59,262 nt of DNA from Bacillota bacterium (GCA_023410675.1 JAEYPM010000043.1:1-59262), one strand, 5' to 3'. Positions 8,704 to 17,041 are shown, counted from the first letter of the stretch. Made by a program: numbers and translations. The notes: generated by a model not told the origin, from the sequence alone.

Positions 8704-8985
8704 CTATTTTCGTGCCATTATCAGTGCTGCTTGCTTTAAAATATCATTTTCCATTACTAATTGCTTATTTTCTTTACGGAGACGTAATAGTTCATTATCT
8801 TCCTCGATACGATTATCTTTAGCCTTGAAAGACCCTGAATTGCTATAATCATTAACCCATTTAACTACTGTAGATTTAGCTAATTGATATTCCCTAGCTA
8901 TTTGTGCTGCTGGTTTACCATTTTGTCTAAGAGCAACTATCTGTTTTTTAAGATCTTCTGTATAATTCTTTGTTTTTCCCCCCAT
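8704..8985 (-). CDS. IS3-family transposase OrfA
   Basis: A protein of 93 residues with an N-terminal helix-turn-helix of the HTH_28/HTH_Tnp type (KKQIVALRQNGKPAAQIAREY, STVVKWVNDY) and a C-terminal leucine-zipper-like helix (ELLRLRKENKQLVMENDILKQA). It binds the IS ends, and its stop at 8704 lies at the point where ribosomes would shift by -1 into OrfB. SD-like AGGAG lies upstream of the ATG. Confidence 0.9.
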   Translation of the reverse strand: MGGKTKNYTEDLKKQIVALRQNGKPAAQIAREYQLAKSTVVKWVNDYSNSGSFKAKDNRIEEDNELLRLRKENKQLVMENDILKQAALIMARK

Positions 8986-9141
8986 GATACTAACTCCTTC
9001 TCATATTTTTTTATTATATCATGACCGAATATTTTCTGTATAATTAATTGTAACCCATCCAAAATCGACGTTTAATTAGTAATCAAAATCACCCTAGCTC
9101 TTATGTGAGTTGACGGTTTGTTAACTTATTACAAAATAACA

Positions 9142-9206
9142 TTGACAACTATCGATATGATTGATATACTTATTTTAAGATATCGATAACATTCGATATC
9201 ATTGAT
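9142..9206 (+). promoter_or_regulatory. ars promoter with ArsR operator repeats
   Basis: A near-consensus sigma-A promoter is present: TTGACA at 9142-9147, 17 nt spacer, TATACT at 9165-9170. CGATATGATTGATA at 9153-9166 overlaps the spacer and -10 and is nearly repeated as CGATATCATTGATG at 9194-9207. The perfect palindrome GATATCG-N8-CGATATC spans 9179-9200, just past the start site. These are the expected positions for binding of the ArsR repressor encoded immediately downstream. Confidence 0.8.
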
Positions 9207-9233
9207 GCATATAAATATGTAGGAGGTAATTTT

Positions 9234-9569
9234 ATGGAGCATTCATATGCAGATTATGTTCCTGCAATTAAGGCCATGTCAGATGAAACACGGTTAAAGA
9301 TTATTGATATGCTATCATGTGGAGAAATGTGTGCATGCGATATATTAGAAGAACTCAGCATTTCCCAATCCACTCTCAGCTATCATATGAAGATATTGTC
9401 TGAAAGCGGCCTTGTAAATGCAGTGCGTGATGGGGCTTGGATGAGGTATACATTAAACAAGGAAAAAACGGATGAGGTTAAAGCTTTTTTTACGTGCATA
9501 ACAAACGACAAAGAAGACTGTATTTGTAAAAAATGCAAAAATAGAAAATCTGATAATCAATGTTGTTAA
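9234..9569 (+). CDS. arsR: ArsR/SmtB-family arsenite-responsive repressor
   Basis: A winged-helix repressor of 111 residues, first gene of the arsenic operon. LSISQSTLSYHMKIL is the DNA-recognition helix-turn-helix. The CACD motif (residues 33-36 in 'CGEMCACDILEEL') is the classical ArsR metal-sensing pair on helix 3; binding of As(III) releases DNA. A second Cys cluster at the C-terminus (CICKKCKNRKSDNQCC) may add a binding site. AGGAGG lies 6 nt before the ATG. The repeats in its promoter are the likely operator, so it should control itself and the five genes downstream. Confidence 0.95.
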   Translation: MEHSYADYVPAIKAMSDETRLKIIDMLSCGEMCACDILEELSISQSTLSYHMKILSESGLVNAVRDGAWMRYTLNKEKTDEVKAFFTCITNDKEDCICKKCKNRKSDNQCC

Positions 9570-9582
9570 GGAGGATTATGTA

Positions 9583-9945
9583 ATGAAAAAAATTGAGATT
9601 TTTGATCCGGCAATGTGTTGTTCAACAGGAGTTTGTGGACCATCTATTGACCCAGAGCTTTTAAGAGTAGCAACAGTTATTAATTCACTAAAAGAAAAAG
9701 GTATTATTATAAAAAGGCACGGTTTGTCAAATGAGCCCCAGGATTTTATCACCAATAAGGTTATAAATGAAATTCTTCAAAAAGAAGGAGCAGATATTCT
9801 TCCTGTAACACTTGCAGATGGTGAAATTGTGAAAACCAAAAGCTACCCAACAAACGAAGAGCTTTCAGGATGGTTAGGGATTGAAATGAGCACAAAACCT
9901 CAAAAGAAGAGCGGTTGCTGCTGTGGGCCAAAGGGGTGCTGTTAA
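9583..9945 (+). CDS. arsD: ArsD arsenic metallochaperone / weak repressor
   Basis: ArsD, 120 residues, hands As(III) to the ArsA ATPase. The N-terminal FDPAMCCSTGVCG holds the Cys12/Cys13/Cys18 site known to be essential for transfer. The C-terminus ends CCCGPKGCC, vicinal Cys pairs also seen in longer ArsD proteins. A clear SD (AAGGAGG) precedes it. It starts 13 nt after arsR, and arsA begins one nucleotide after its stop, which supports translational coupling. Confidence 0.95.
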   Translation: MKKIEIFDPAMCCSTGVCGPSIDPELLRVATVINSLKEKGIIIKRHGLSNEPQDFITNKVINEILQKEGADILPVTLADGEIVKTKSYPTNEELSGWLGIEMSTKPQKKSGCCCGPKGCC

Positions 9946-9946
9946 G

Positions 9947-11719
9947 ATGTCTAAGAAGAATTATGAGTCATTTCATTTGAAGGGGATAACACTGACTAAA
10001 TATATGTTTTTCACAGGAAAAGGTGGCGTGGGTAAAACCTCTACCGCCTGTGCTGTGGCAGTAAATTTAGCTGATAATGGAAAAAGGGTTCTCCTTATAA
10101 GCACCGATCCTGCATCCAACTTGCAGGACGTTTTTAATACTGAGCTTGATGGCAAAGGGGTCCCGATTGATGGAGTGCCGGGTTTAGTAGTGGCAAATCT
10201 TAATCCGGAGGAAGCTGCCAGAGAGTATAGGGAATGGGTTATTGCTCCATATAGGGGGAAGTTGCCTGATAGTGTAATTGTAAATATGGAGGAACAACTC
10301 TCTGGTTCATGTACAGTTGAAATTGCAGCTTTTGACCAGTTCTCGAAATTCATCACTGATAAATTCACAGAGAATAAATACGATTATATTATTTTTGATA
10401 CTGCTCCGACAGGGCACACACTTCGTATGCTGCAATTGCCATCAGCCTGGAGTAATTTTATCAGTGAAAGTACACATGGGGCATCATGTTTAGGTCAGCT
10501 CGCTGGGCTTGAAGATAAAAAGGGTATGTATAAGAATGCGGTTGCAAACCTTGCCAATAAGGATAAAACAACTTTAATACTTGTCTCAAGACCGGAGAAA
10601 ACTCCTTTGATTGAAGCTGAACGCTCAAGTCGCGAGCTTAGTGATTTAGGGATAAACAATCAAGTTTTAGTTATCAATGGTATGTTGAGTGAAGCATCTG
10701 ATGATGTTTCGAGTAAAATGTTAGATAAGCAACAAAAGGCTATGGAAAATATGCCGCAGGGTTTGAAAAAGTTTAAAATTTTTATTATACCACTTCGTTC
10801 CTATAACGTTATGGGGCTTGATAATATTAGAGCCTTTTTAAGCAGTGATAATTACGCAAGAGCGAATACTGATAGCAAAGCTTTAAATTTAAGACATCTG
10901 GATGTTCTTATTGAAGATATTTATACGTCAGGCAAAAAAGTGATATTTACAATGGGTAAAGGCGGTGTTGGAAAAACTACTATTGCTGCATCCATTGCTG
11001 TGTCTCTTGCTAGAAAGGGTGTTAAGGTACATTTAACATCTACTGACCCGGCTGACCATCTCAAATATGTGGTTGAAGATACTGAAAATATAAAACTAAG
11101 CAAAATAGATGAAAAGCAGGAACTTTTGCGATATCAAAATGAAGTATTAAGTAAGGCTCGTGAAACAATGAGCGAAGATGATGTTGCTTATGTTGAAGAG
11201 GATTTACGCTCTCCATGCACACAGGAGATTGCAGTATTTAGAGCTTTTGCTGAGATTGTTGACAAGGCTGAAAATGAAGTCGTAATTATTGATACTGCAC
11301 CAACGGGTCACACACTTCTTTTGCTTGACTCTACACAGAGTTACCATAAGGAGGTTCAGAGAACAAAAGGTGAAACGCCAATATCTGTTCAAAGATTACT
11401 TCCAAGACTTCGGGATGAGAAACAAACAGAGGTTATAATTGTTACATTGCCTGAAGCAACACCGGTATTTGAGGCTCAGAGGCTGAGTGATGACTTAAAC
11501 AGAGCTGGAATTAATAATAAATGGTGGGTGGTTAACCAGTCCCTTTCATTGACGAATACTAAAAATAGTATGTTAATAGCTCGCGCTGATGCTGAAAAGC
11601 AATGGCTAGAAAAAGTTAAGCAAATAAGTTCAGATAACTTTGTTGCAATCCCTTGGTCCCAGGATGCATCAATTGAAAGTATAGCCAACTTTTCTGGAGG
11701 TAGCAAAAGTGATGAATAA
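9947..11719 (+). CDS. arsA: ArsA arsenite-stimulated ATPase, duplicated form
   Basis: ArsA of 590 residues made of two homologous halves. P-loops are GKGGVGKT at residues 24-31 and again near 336-343; each half carries the DTAPTGHT switch. Metalloid-site cysteines are visible in SGSCTVEIAAFDQF, HGASCLG and RSPCTQEIAVF, matching the three Cys of the E. coli enzyme. It powers the efflux of arsenite together with a membrane carrier, here Acr3 instead of ArsB. The frame is open from a GTG at 9923 inside arsD, but ATG 9947 just after the arsD stop, behind AAAGGGG, is the better start. Confidence 0.95.
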   Translation: MSKKNYESFHLKGITLTKYMFFTGKGGVGKTSTACAVAVNLADNGKRVLLISTDPASNLQDVFNTELDGKGVPIDGVPGLVVANLNPEEAAREYREWVIAPYRGKLPDSVIVNMEEQLSGSCTVEIAAFDQFSKFITDKFTENKYDYIIFDTAPTGHTLRMLQLPSAWSNFISESTHGASCLGQLAGLEDKKGMYKNAVANLANKDKTTLILVSRPEKTPLIEAERSSRELSDLGINNQVLVINGMLSEASDDVSSKMLDKQQKAMENMPQGLKKFKIFIIPLRSYNVMGLDNIRAFLSSDNYARANTDSKALNLRHLDVLIEDIYTSGKKVIFTMGKGGVGKTTIAASIAVSLARKGVKVHLTSTDPADHLKYVVEDTENIKLSKIDEKQELLRYQNEVLSKARETMSEDDVAYVEEDLRSPCTQEIAVFRAFAEIVDKAENEVVIIDTAPTGHTLLLLDSTQSYHKEVQRTKGETPISVQRLLPRLRDEKQTEVIIVTLPEATPVFEAQRLSDDLNRAGINNKWWVVNQSLSLTNTKNSMLIARADAEKQWLEKVKQISSDNFVAIPWSQDASIESIANFSGGSKSDE

Positions 11720-12143
11720 AAGTGATAATGGCTGTTGCTCTTGCGGCAGTGGTTGCTGCGGACAAGAACAGGAAAAAAGGCAGATTATAATTGATTTTCT
11801 TTATCTTGACCTGAATGTATGTAAGAGGTGTCAAGGAACTAAAACTAACCTCGATGATGCAGTTAATGAAGTATCTATAGTATTAAGGGCGGCAGGATTT
11901 GAGATAGTGGTTAATAAGATTAATATAAATTCAAGGGAGTTAGCCATTGAACACTATTTTTTAAGTTCCCCAACAATTCGTGTAAATGGCAGGGATATTG
12001 CTCTTGAGGTTAAGGAATCATCCTGTAAAGAATGCGGTGATCTGTGTGGCGAATCTGTGGATTGCAGGGTTTGGGTGCAGGATGGTATAGAGTATACGGA
12101 ACCACCAAAATCAATGATTATTAACGGAATTTTGATAGCTTAG
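11712..12143 (+). CDS. DUF2703 Cys-rich thioredoxin-like protein of the ars operon
   Basis: A protein of 143 residues whose start overlaps the end of arsA by 8 nt. The N-terminus has a CCSCGSGCCG cluster, then a thioredoxin-like core with 'LDLNVCKRCQGT' (CxxC), 'FLSSPTIRVNGRDI' (a cis-Pro-type loop), and a further SCKECGDLCGESVDCR cluster. I recognise the DUF2703 family, which often sits in arsenic operons. A role in As(III) binding or in reducing ArsC is plausible but not shown. It has at least ten cysteines, far more than its neighbours outside the operon. Confidence 0.75.
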   Translation: MNKSDNGCCSCGSGCCGQEQEKRQIIIDFLYLDLNVCKRCQGTKTNLDDAVNEVSIVLRAAGFEIVVNKININSRELAIEHYFLSSPTIRVNGRDIALEVKESSCKECGDLCGESVDCRVWVQDGIEYTEPPKSMIINGILIA

Positions 12144-12165
12144 AAAGAAAGGAGGATTGATTTAC

Positions 12166-13218
12166 TTGAGTAAGGAACAAAATAGTGGAATTGGTTTTTT
12201 TGAAAAATACTTAACCGTATGGGTTTTATTATGCATGGCTGCAGGTGTGTTGATCAGTAAGTTTTTGCCGGGAGTCCCTAATTCTCTTGAAAAGGTTCAA
12301 TATGCAGGTCAAAACATACCAATTGCAGTCCTCATTTGGATTATGATCTACCCAATGATGATGAAAATTGATTTTCAATCCATAAAAAACGTAAGAAAAA
12401 ATCCACTCGGGTTAGTGATTTCAACTGGAAGCAGTTGGCTGATAAAGCCGTTTCTTATGTTCGGTCTTGCGTCACTTTTCTTTTACGTAATTTTTAAAGC
12501 GTTTATCCCGGCTGATTTAGCACAAAGCTATGTAACCGGAGCAGTATTGTTAGGGGTGGCTCCATGTACAGCAATGGTATTTGTATGGAGTAATCTTACA
12601 AAAGGCGACCCTGCCCATACCCTTGTACAGGTTTCAGTAAATGATTTGCTAATTATTATTCTCTTTGTTCCGTTAACATCATTCCTGCTTGGTATTAACA
12701 AAGTTCAAATTCCATGGGGTACACTTATTTTTTCCATCATTCTATTCGTTGTCATTCCTTTGGCGGCAGGTGCCTTAACAAGGGTTTTGATGATAAAGAA
12801 AAAAGGATTGGAATACTTCAATGAGAAATTTGTCCCTAAATTTGACGGTATTACAACTTTGGGACTATTGTTAACCCTAGTTATTATTTTTACTTTTCAG
12901 GGTGATATCATACTAGAGAAGCCATTATATGTACTTCTTATTGCTGTGCCGCTGGTTCTTCAGAACATCATCTCCGCAACCCTATCTTATCAGTTGTGTA
13001 GATGGGGTAAATTACCACATAATATTGCAGCACCGGCTTCGCTTATAGCTGCTTCCGATTTCTTTGAATTAGCGGTAGCTGTTGCTATTTCGCTTTTCGG
13101 GCCTGATTCTCCAGTAGTACTTGTATGTACAGTTGGTGTCCTGACGGAAGTTCCTGTCATGCTTATACTTGTAAAATATATTAATAGGACAAAAAACTGG
13201 TTTCCAGTTAAAAAATAA
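12166..13218 (+). CDS. acr3: Acr3-type arsenite efflux permease
   Basis: Acr3 carrier of the BART superfamily, 350 residues with about ten TM helices. 'GIGFFEKYLTVWVLLCMAAG' at the N-terminus and GVAPCTAMVFVWSNLTKGDP, which contains the conserved Cys essential for As(III) transport, are diagnostic. SD GGAGG at 12151-12155 fits the TTG at 12166 (10-nt spacer) better than the TTG at 12157. With ArsA and ArsD it makes an ATP-boosted efflux system. It lies between the DUF2703 gene and arsC in the same operon. Confidence 0.95.
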   Translation: MSKEQNSGIGFFEKYLTVWVLLCMAAGVLISKFLPGVPNSLEKVQYAGQNIPIAVLIWIMIYPMMMKIDFQSIKNVRKNPLGLVISTGSSWLIKPFLMFGLASLFFYVIFKAFIPADLAQSYVTGAVLLGVAPCTAMVFVWSNLTKGDPAHTLVQVSVNDLLIIILFVPLTSFLLGINKVQIPWGTLIFSIILFVVIPLAAGALTRVLMIKKKGLEYFNEKFVPKFDGITTLGLLLTLVIIFTFQGDIILEKPLYVLLIAVPLVLQNIISATLSYQLCRWGKLPHNIAAPASLIAASDFFELAVAVAISLFGPDSPVVLVCTVGVLTEVPVMLILVKYINRTKNWFPVKK

Positions 13219-13234
13219 AAAGGATGAGTGGTCA

Positions 13235-13636
13235 ATGAGTAATAAGCCCAAAGTTGCATTTATATGTGTTCATAATTCATGTCGTAGTCAAATAGCTGAG
13301 GCACTTGGTAAGTATTATGGGTCTAATGTATTTGAAAGCTACTCTGCTGGGACAGAAACAAAACCTCAAATTAATCAAGATGCTGTACGACTAATGAAAG
13401 AGCTTTATGATATAGATATGGAGAAAACTCAACATTCAAAGTTGCTTGATGAACTTCCTCCAATAGATATCGTTGTTACAATGGGGTGCAATGTGGAATG
13501 CCCTTACCTTCCATGTAAACACAGAGAAGATTGGGGACTGGATGATCCTACAGGTAAGAATGATGAGGAATTTAAAAAAGTAATCTCAACAATAGAAACA
13601 AAAATGAAAGAGCTAAAAGACAGACTAAAGTCATAA
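13235..13636 (+). CDS. arsC: Arsenate reductase, low-molecular-weight phosphatase fold
   Basis: ArsC of 133 residues reduces As(V) to As(III). The P-loop CVHNSCRS (residues 11-18, CX5R) holds the nucleophilic Cys11 and Arg17, as in low-molecular-weight phosphatases. Later cysteines in 'TMGCNVECPYLPC' would carry the disulfide cascade to thioredoxin, and DWGLDDPTG supplies the acid Asp. It is the last gene of the operon, followed by a perfect hairpin at 13638. Start at the ATG behind AAGGATGAG. Confidence 0.94.
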   Translation: MSNKPKVAFICVHNSCRSQIAEALGKYYGSNVFESYSAGTETKPQINQDAVRLMKELYDIDMEKTQHSKLLDELPPIDIVVTMGCNVECPYLPCKHREDWGLDDPTGKNDEEFKKVISTIETKMKELKDRLKS

Positions 13637-13637
13637 T

Positions 13638-13680
13638 AATTATAACGCCAATTACAAATCTAATAGTTGGCGTTATAATT
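13638..13680 (+). terminator. Terminator of the ars operon
   Basis: A perfect 14-bp inverted repeat has arms 13638-13651 and 13667-13680 and a 15-nt loop; it begins right after the arsC stop. The T-tract after it is weak, but the position is what a terminator of the operon should have. Confidence 0.65.
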
Positions 13681-13685
13681 ATATT

Positions 13686-13827
13686 GTCGATATGTTCCCA
13701 AGAACCTTAAAACCGTTGATATGTTTCCACATACCGCGAAAATGCTATAAAACTGTTGACACGTTCCCATGGACGTAGACATCAATTATGACCACTCGAG
13801 CCATGTTAAGATGGCTGTATTGATGTC
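13686..13827. repeat. Relic with three 15-bp direct repeats (IS21-like end), copy B
   Basis: The consensus GTYGAYAYGTTYCCA occurs three times at 13686-13700, 13715-13729 and 13755-13769, in the same orientation. It is followed by a hairpin with GACATCAAT (13778-13786) pairing with ATTGATGTC (13819-13827) and an inner AGCCAT/ATGGCT stem. Several short direct repeats near an end is a known property of IS21-family elements, where they bind the transposase. No istA/istB coding remains here, so this would be a solo end or relic. The identity is inference. Confidence 0.5.
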
Positions 13828-13876
13828 AAGGGTGTAAGCCTTTACTTTACTGGTTTTGAAGAATTCTCATGACAAA

Positions 13877-15511
13877 CTATTTTGCTGCCAATACTGAACC
13901 ATAGTTGCCTAGATAAACAGCAATCCTATCCATCAGAGCTGCCATCTGACCTCTGGTGGTATATGCTTCTGCACCAAAGGTGCCATCCGGGTTCCCTGAA
14001 AAAATATTATAATGCTTCAGCTTTACAATGGCACTATAGGACCAGTTGTTGTTTTTAAGGTTGATGTCACTGTAAGGGTTTTTCTCGATATTTACATCAT
14101 CCAGCTGAGTGAGAATTCTATCAAGCATAACAGCCATTTCCTGTCTTGACAACAGCTTGTTCGGAGAGAATTTCCCATTTTCCACGCCTTTCACAATTCC
14201 ATGTTGTGAAGCAATTTCAATATCATTCTTTGCCCAATGCCCCTCAATGTCGTTAAAACTTGTTCCAGGAGTATTTGTGCTTTTCAGCCCCATTGCTCTA
14301 ACCAGAATTACCGTAGCCTCAGCACGGCTCAGGTACTGATCTGGTGCGAACAAATGTGCCACAACGCCATTCATCCATTTTTTTTCATACATCGAAGCAA
14401 TCGAATTCTGTGCCCAGTGGCCCTGTACATCTTTAAAGGGATGTCCGTTCTCAAAGGGATGTCCGCTTAGCCACAAGCTATAATAATTCCATGTGTCCTT
14501 TGTTTCCTGCCCCAAACTCCAGTTTCCAGTACCTTTCAGGTCATATTTATTTACAAGCTCCAGTTTGGACTTGATCGAGGTTTCATTTTCATACCAAATT
14601 GTATAGGTGCCATCTTCAAGCATTGAACCTGAAACATATGGCTTGACATCATTTGCATTAATCGTGATGACAGCATAGGGCGATTTTTTCTTATCGTCAA
14701 AGTGTACTAAGCCATTATAGTCACTCACCAGTCTGGCGACTTCTGTATTGCTCAATCCATAACCACCTTGGGCAGCTCCATTCTTCCAGTATCTCCCGTA
14801 AAATGGTATCCCGAGGACGAGCTTCTCCTTTGGTACTTCAGTCAATGCCTTTTGAATAGTGGCTTCAACAAAGCTATAACTTGCTATAGGACCTGCCTCT
14901 CCGCCCTTATAACTCTCATCATAAGCCATGATCATCAGATAGTCGCTGTACTTAGCAAGTGCTGAATAATCATAGGAACCGTGCCAACCCTTGGTAAGTC
15001 CCCATGGGTTTGCTGCTACGGCTACTGCAACGTTTTTTTCTTTAGGGAGCTTGTCTCTTAAGAGTTTTACAAAGTCTGTGTAGAGTGCTCTTTCTGTTTC
15101 GGTGACGTTTTCAATATCTACATTCACACCATCCAGATTGTAATACTCGATGGCAGCAGCTATCTGATCAGAAAGCTGTTGCCTGCTTTGCAGGGCTTTA
15201 ACACCCTTCGCTCTATCCCAGTGGTTACTTAAAAAGGGAACAACCTTGATTCCCTGTTTGTGCATTTCAGCGATAAAACGGGTGTCTACGGCCAAGGCCA
15301 AATCCAGACTACCATCATTCTTGATATTAAAATAATTGGGGGATATTTCATCTAACGAGTTCTGTGTATTCTCTACATATTGATAGTATAAATTTGAATT
15401 CCCAAAATAAATATATGACATATTATATCTATCTGCTGCGTTAACCCCTACCGCCGAGCTAAGCGTCAGTAATACAGTGAATATTGCTGTAATTGCCTTT
15501 TTTAAACGCAT
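13877..15511 (-). CDS. Exported GH18 glycoside hydrolase with three SLH domains
   Basis: A secreted protein of 544 residues. Signal peptide: residues 1-25, cut after VGVNA or close by. Residues about 29-350 form a GH18 barrel of the SleL/YaaH cortex-lytic type; the catalytic signature DGVNVDIEN is at 127-135, with acid Glu134. Three SLH domains follow (about 358-415, 420-478 and 482-540; for example 'FKDVQGHWAQNSIASMYEKK' and 'FNDIEGHWAKNDIEIASQHG'), which anchor the protein to pyruvylated wall polymer. It could act on peptidoglycan or chitin-like N-acetylglucosamine polymers. AGGAGG precedes the ATG. It is transcribed alone, convergent with the ars operon. Confidence 0.92.
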   Translation of the reverse strand: MRLKKAITAIFTVLLTLSSAVGVNAADRYNMSYIYFGNSNLYYQYVENTQNSLDEISPNYFNIKNDGSLDLALAVDTRFIAEMHKQGIKVVPFLSNHWDRAKGVKALQSRQQLSDQIAAAIEYYNLDGVNVDIENVTETERALYTDFVKLLRDKLPKEKNVAVAVAANPWGLTKGWHGSYDYSALAKYSDYLMIMAYDESYKGGEAGPIASYSFVEATIQKALTEVPKEKLVLGIPFYGRYWKNGAAQGGYGLSNTEVARLVSDYNGLVHFDDKKKSPYAVITINANDVKPYVSGSMLEDGTYTIWYENETSIKSKLELVNKYDLKGTGNWSLGQETKDTWNYYSLWLSGHPFENGHPFKDVQGHWAQNSIASMYEKKWMNGVVAHLFAPDQYLSRAEATVILVRAMGLKSTNTPGTSFNDIEGHWAKNDIEIASQHGIVKGVENGKFSPNKLLSRQEMAVMLDRILTQLDDVNIEKNPYSDINLKNNNWSYSAIVKLKHYNIFSGNPDGTFGAEAYTTRGQMAALMDRIAVYLGNYGSVLAAK

Positions 15512-15691
15512 AACCCCATATCCTCCTTCTATGTTTTAATACGCCAAGAGCAAACACTACTCATACCATTTCAATTCATCGCGTGATAACTCATACAATA
15601 TAACATTAAATGAAAATAAGTCTAATAACAAGGAGTAAATTATGTAAACTAACTTTTCTTTCACGATGTCAAATATATTGGAGGATTTGTA

Positions 15692-15769
15692 ATGACAAAA
15701 CTAACACACCACCCTGTTTCATATGCATCTTTTACAAAATTCTGGGTTAAAGTTTCTTGGGGATTATGA
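15692..15769 (+). pseudogene. 26-codon fragment, possibly the N-terminus of a chromate transporter
   Basis: A good SD (GGAGG, 15680-15684) precedes ATG 15692, and the frame reads to TGA 15769. The peptide contains HPVSYASFTKFWVKVSWGL, which resembles the first residues of ChrA-type chromate transporters before the first membrane helix. All the rest is missing. The short length makes this assignment weak; it may also be an unrelated small ORF. Confidence 0.3.
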
Positions 15770-15812
15770 AATAAATAGTATCCCATTCCTAAAGTAGTTA
15801 ATACTAAAAGAC

Positions 15813-16001
15813 ATTGACATATTCCCACGAACTGATACTATAAAAAATAGCCCGTGCACATCAATTTCATCAACTCGAGACACGTTGAGACGGTAGTTAA
15901 GCTATCTAAATAAATCCATTGAACACCAAAGTTTAGAGCAATTATGCTTTAAGCCTTTTTGTGAGTTTATGTATCTGATGAAGCATATTTACACGTTCCC
16001 A
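15813..16001. repeat. IS21-like end relic, copy C
   Basis: ATTGACATATTCCCA at 15813-15827 and ATTTACACGTTCCCA at 15987-16001 match the direct repeats at 13686-13769. Between them, at 15881-15900, lies the CACGTTGAGACGGTAGT motif shared with copies A and B. The shared order (repeat, CATCAATT, CTCGAG, motif) with the 13.7-kb locus shows that both derive from the same element. Confidence 0.5.
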
Positions 16002-16259
16002 AAGGAACTGGGGGGTGCATTATCTCGCGTAAGTCAGTTAATTTTGCAATTTTCTTGAATTTAAGTAGGTCTGAAGATAAAATGAAATAAGACAAAAATT
16101 GAGCAATTCAACAACAAGTAAATTTAATAATAATTTTGGAGAAGTAATAATGATGTGGATTTTAACTTTGGTAGGCAAGTAGCAGAATCTCCCCTGTGAT
16201 TCAAGATATATGCATATAATAAAACGATACACTGATAATGACTATATTTTCTAGTACTA

Positions 16260-16368
16260 AGAAAGACCAAAAGAATAAGTGAGATGCACAAAGACAGAGT
16301 GTCAAGATTTTGGGAAGCCACTAGTCTTATATTTAAAGCGGACTAAGAAAGCAACAGAACCGTCCCTG
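16260..16368 (+). repeat. RAYT C-terminal relic with REP arm (R1)
   Basis: The frame 16260-16346 reads RKTKRISEMHKDRVSRFWEA..SLIFKAD-stop, a degraded helix-turn-helix like the C-terminus of REP-associated tyrosine transposases. It runs straight into GAAAGCAACAGAACCGTCCCTG (16347-16368), the right arm of a repeat family that also occurs at 20.9, 21.15 and 26.2 kb. The rest of the transposase is gone. Confidence 0.6.
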
Positions 16369-16439
16369 TTAACACCTGTAACGTCGTATTTGTAGGAAAA
16401 TGTGAAGCTAAGATTGTTTATTTTTTTGGAGGGTTGAAA

Positions 16440-16757
16440 ATGAAGGAAATTGTATTTTATGTACCAGCTATCATTTTTGGAATTCTATATGGAGTAGTAT
16501 CAATTAGCAATATTGGAGCTATTTCGCCTATTGCTGTAGTTTGGTTAGCCTTGTTCTTAATCAGTGGTTTTATTCTAAATAAGAATGTCTTTTGGGGTAG
16601 TTTATTTGGAGCATTACCCGCAATTCATCTAATTTATATGGGGACACAAGATACAGGACAAATTATCAATGAAATGCCAATAGGAATTGTAGTTTTAGTT
16701 TTTTATATAATTTGTGGATATTTTGCCTATAGAAATAACAAAAAAAGTAAAGAGTAA
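16440..16757 (+). CDS. Small four-helix membrane protein, unknown function
   Basis: A protein of 105 residues with four hydrophobic segments (IVFYVPAIIFGILYGVV; ISPIAVVWLALFLISGF; VFWGSLFGALPAIHLIYMG; IGIVVLVFYIICGYFAY) and a basic tail. I do not recognise a family. GGAGGG at 16428-16433 fits ATG 16440, rather than the upstream in-frame TTG at 16434. It stands alone downstream of a RAYT relic, and the 284 bp after it hold no gene that I can see. Confidence 0.6.
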   Translation: MKEIVFYVPAIIFGILYGVVSISNIGAISPIAVVWLALFLISGFILNKNVFWGSLFGALPAIHLIYMGTQDTGQIINEMPIGIVVLVFYIICGYFAYRNNKKSKE

Positions 16758-17041
16758 GTATCTACCCGAGCAGGCTCAAATGGTTGACTATATCTACCAA
16801 ACAGACAAATTTGGTCGGCTGCATCTACCGAACCAATAGGTTGAGAATGTGCTAATAAAATCTAACCTTAGGAGAACTGGTCTATTCGGTAGGGTTGACA
16901 CAACATTATGGATAACATAAAAGCCCCCCTTTTTAATGATAGCTATCTTGTATGAATTAAAGAATAGGTATCAAAAGTGACAAGTACATAAAAAAGAAAG
17001 AATGATAAATTTTATTTTGTTATGAAAAGGATGATTATAGA

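Larger units (their letters stand above)
7845..9061 (-). mobile_element. IS3-family (IS150-like) insertion sequence
   Basis: The two overlapping transposase frames lie between imperfect terminal inverted repeats that align over 41 positions without gaps. Both ends begin TGGAT, and both contain TATTCGGTCAT at the inner side. The left end is at 7845 (TGGATTGTCAACAC) and the right end at 9061, giving 1217 bp, a normal IS3 size. I could not find a matching short target duplication. Substitutions in OrfB suggest that the copy is no longer able to move by itself. Confidence 0.82.
15512..16439. other. 928-bp gene-poor stretch filled with relics
   Basis: No intact gene is seen. From left to right it holds the promoter side of the GH18 gene, a 26-codon fragment at 15692, two further copies of the direct repeat found near 13.7 kb, a copy of the GTTGAGACGGTAGT motif, and a REP/RAYT relic at 16260-16368. 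The antisense frames at 16038-16321 are A/T-rich and show no motif, so I do not call them. Confidence 0.6.

Noticed and set aside
9062..9141. Rex-type operator (TTGTTAAC) before the ars promoter
   Set aside because: Only half of the palindrome is present, and the ArsR repeats explain the control of the operon.
13637..13876. attC-like integron site in the hairpin at 13778-13827
   Set aside because: No integrase or cassette array; the flanking direct repeats and second copy at 15.8 kb fit an IS end better.
16038..16321. Minus-strand frames in the relic-rich stretch
   Set aside because: Low-complexity A/T-rich sequence opposite the RAYT relic; no SD or conserved motif.
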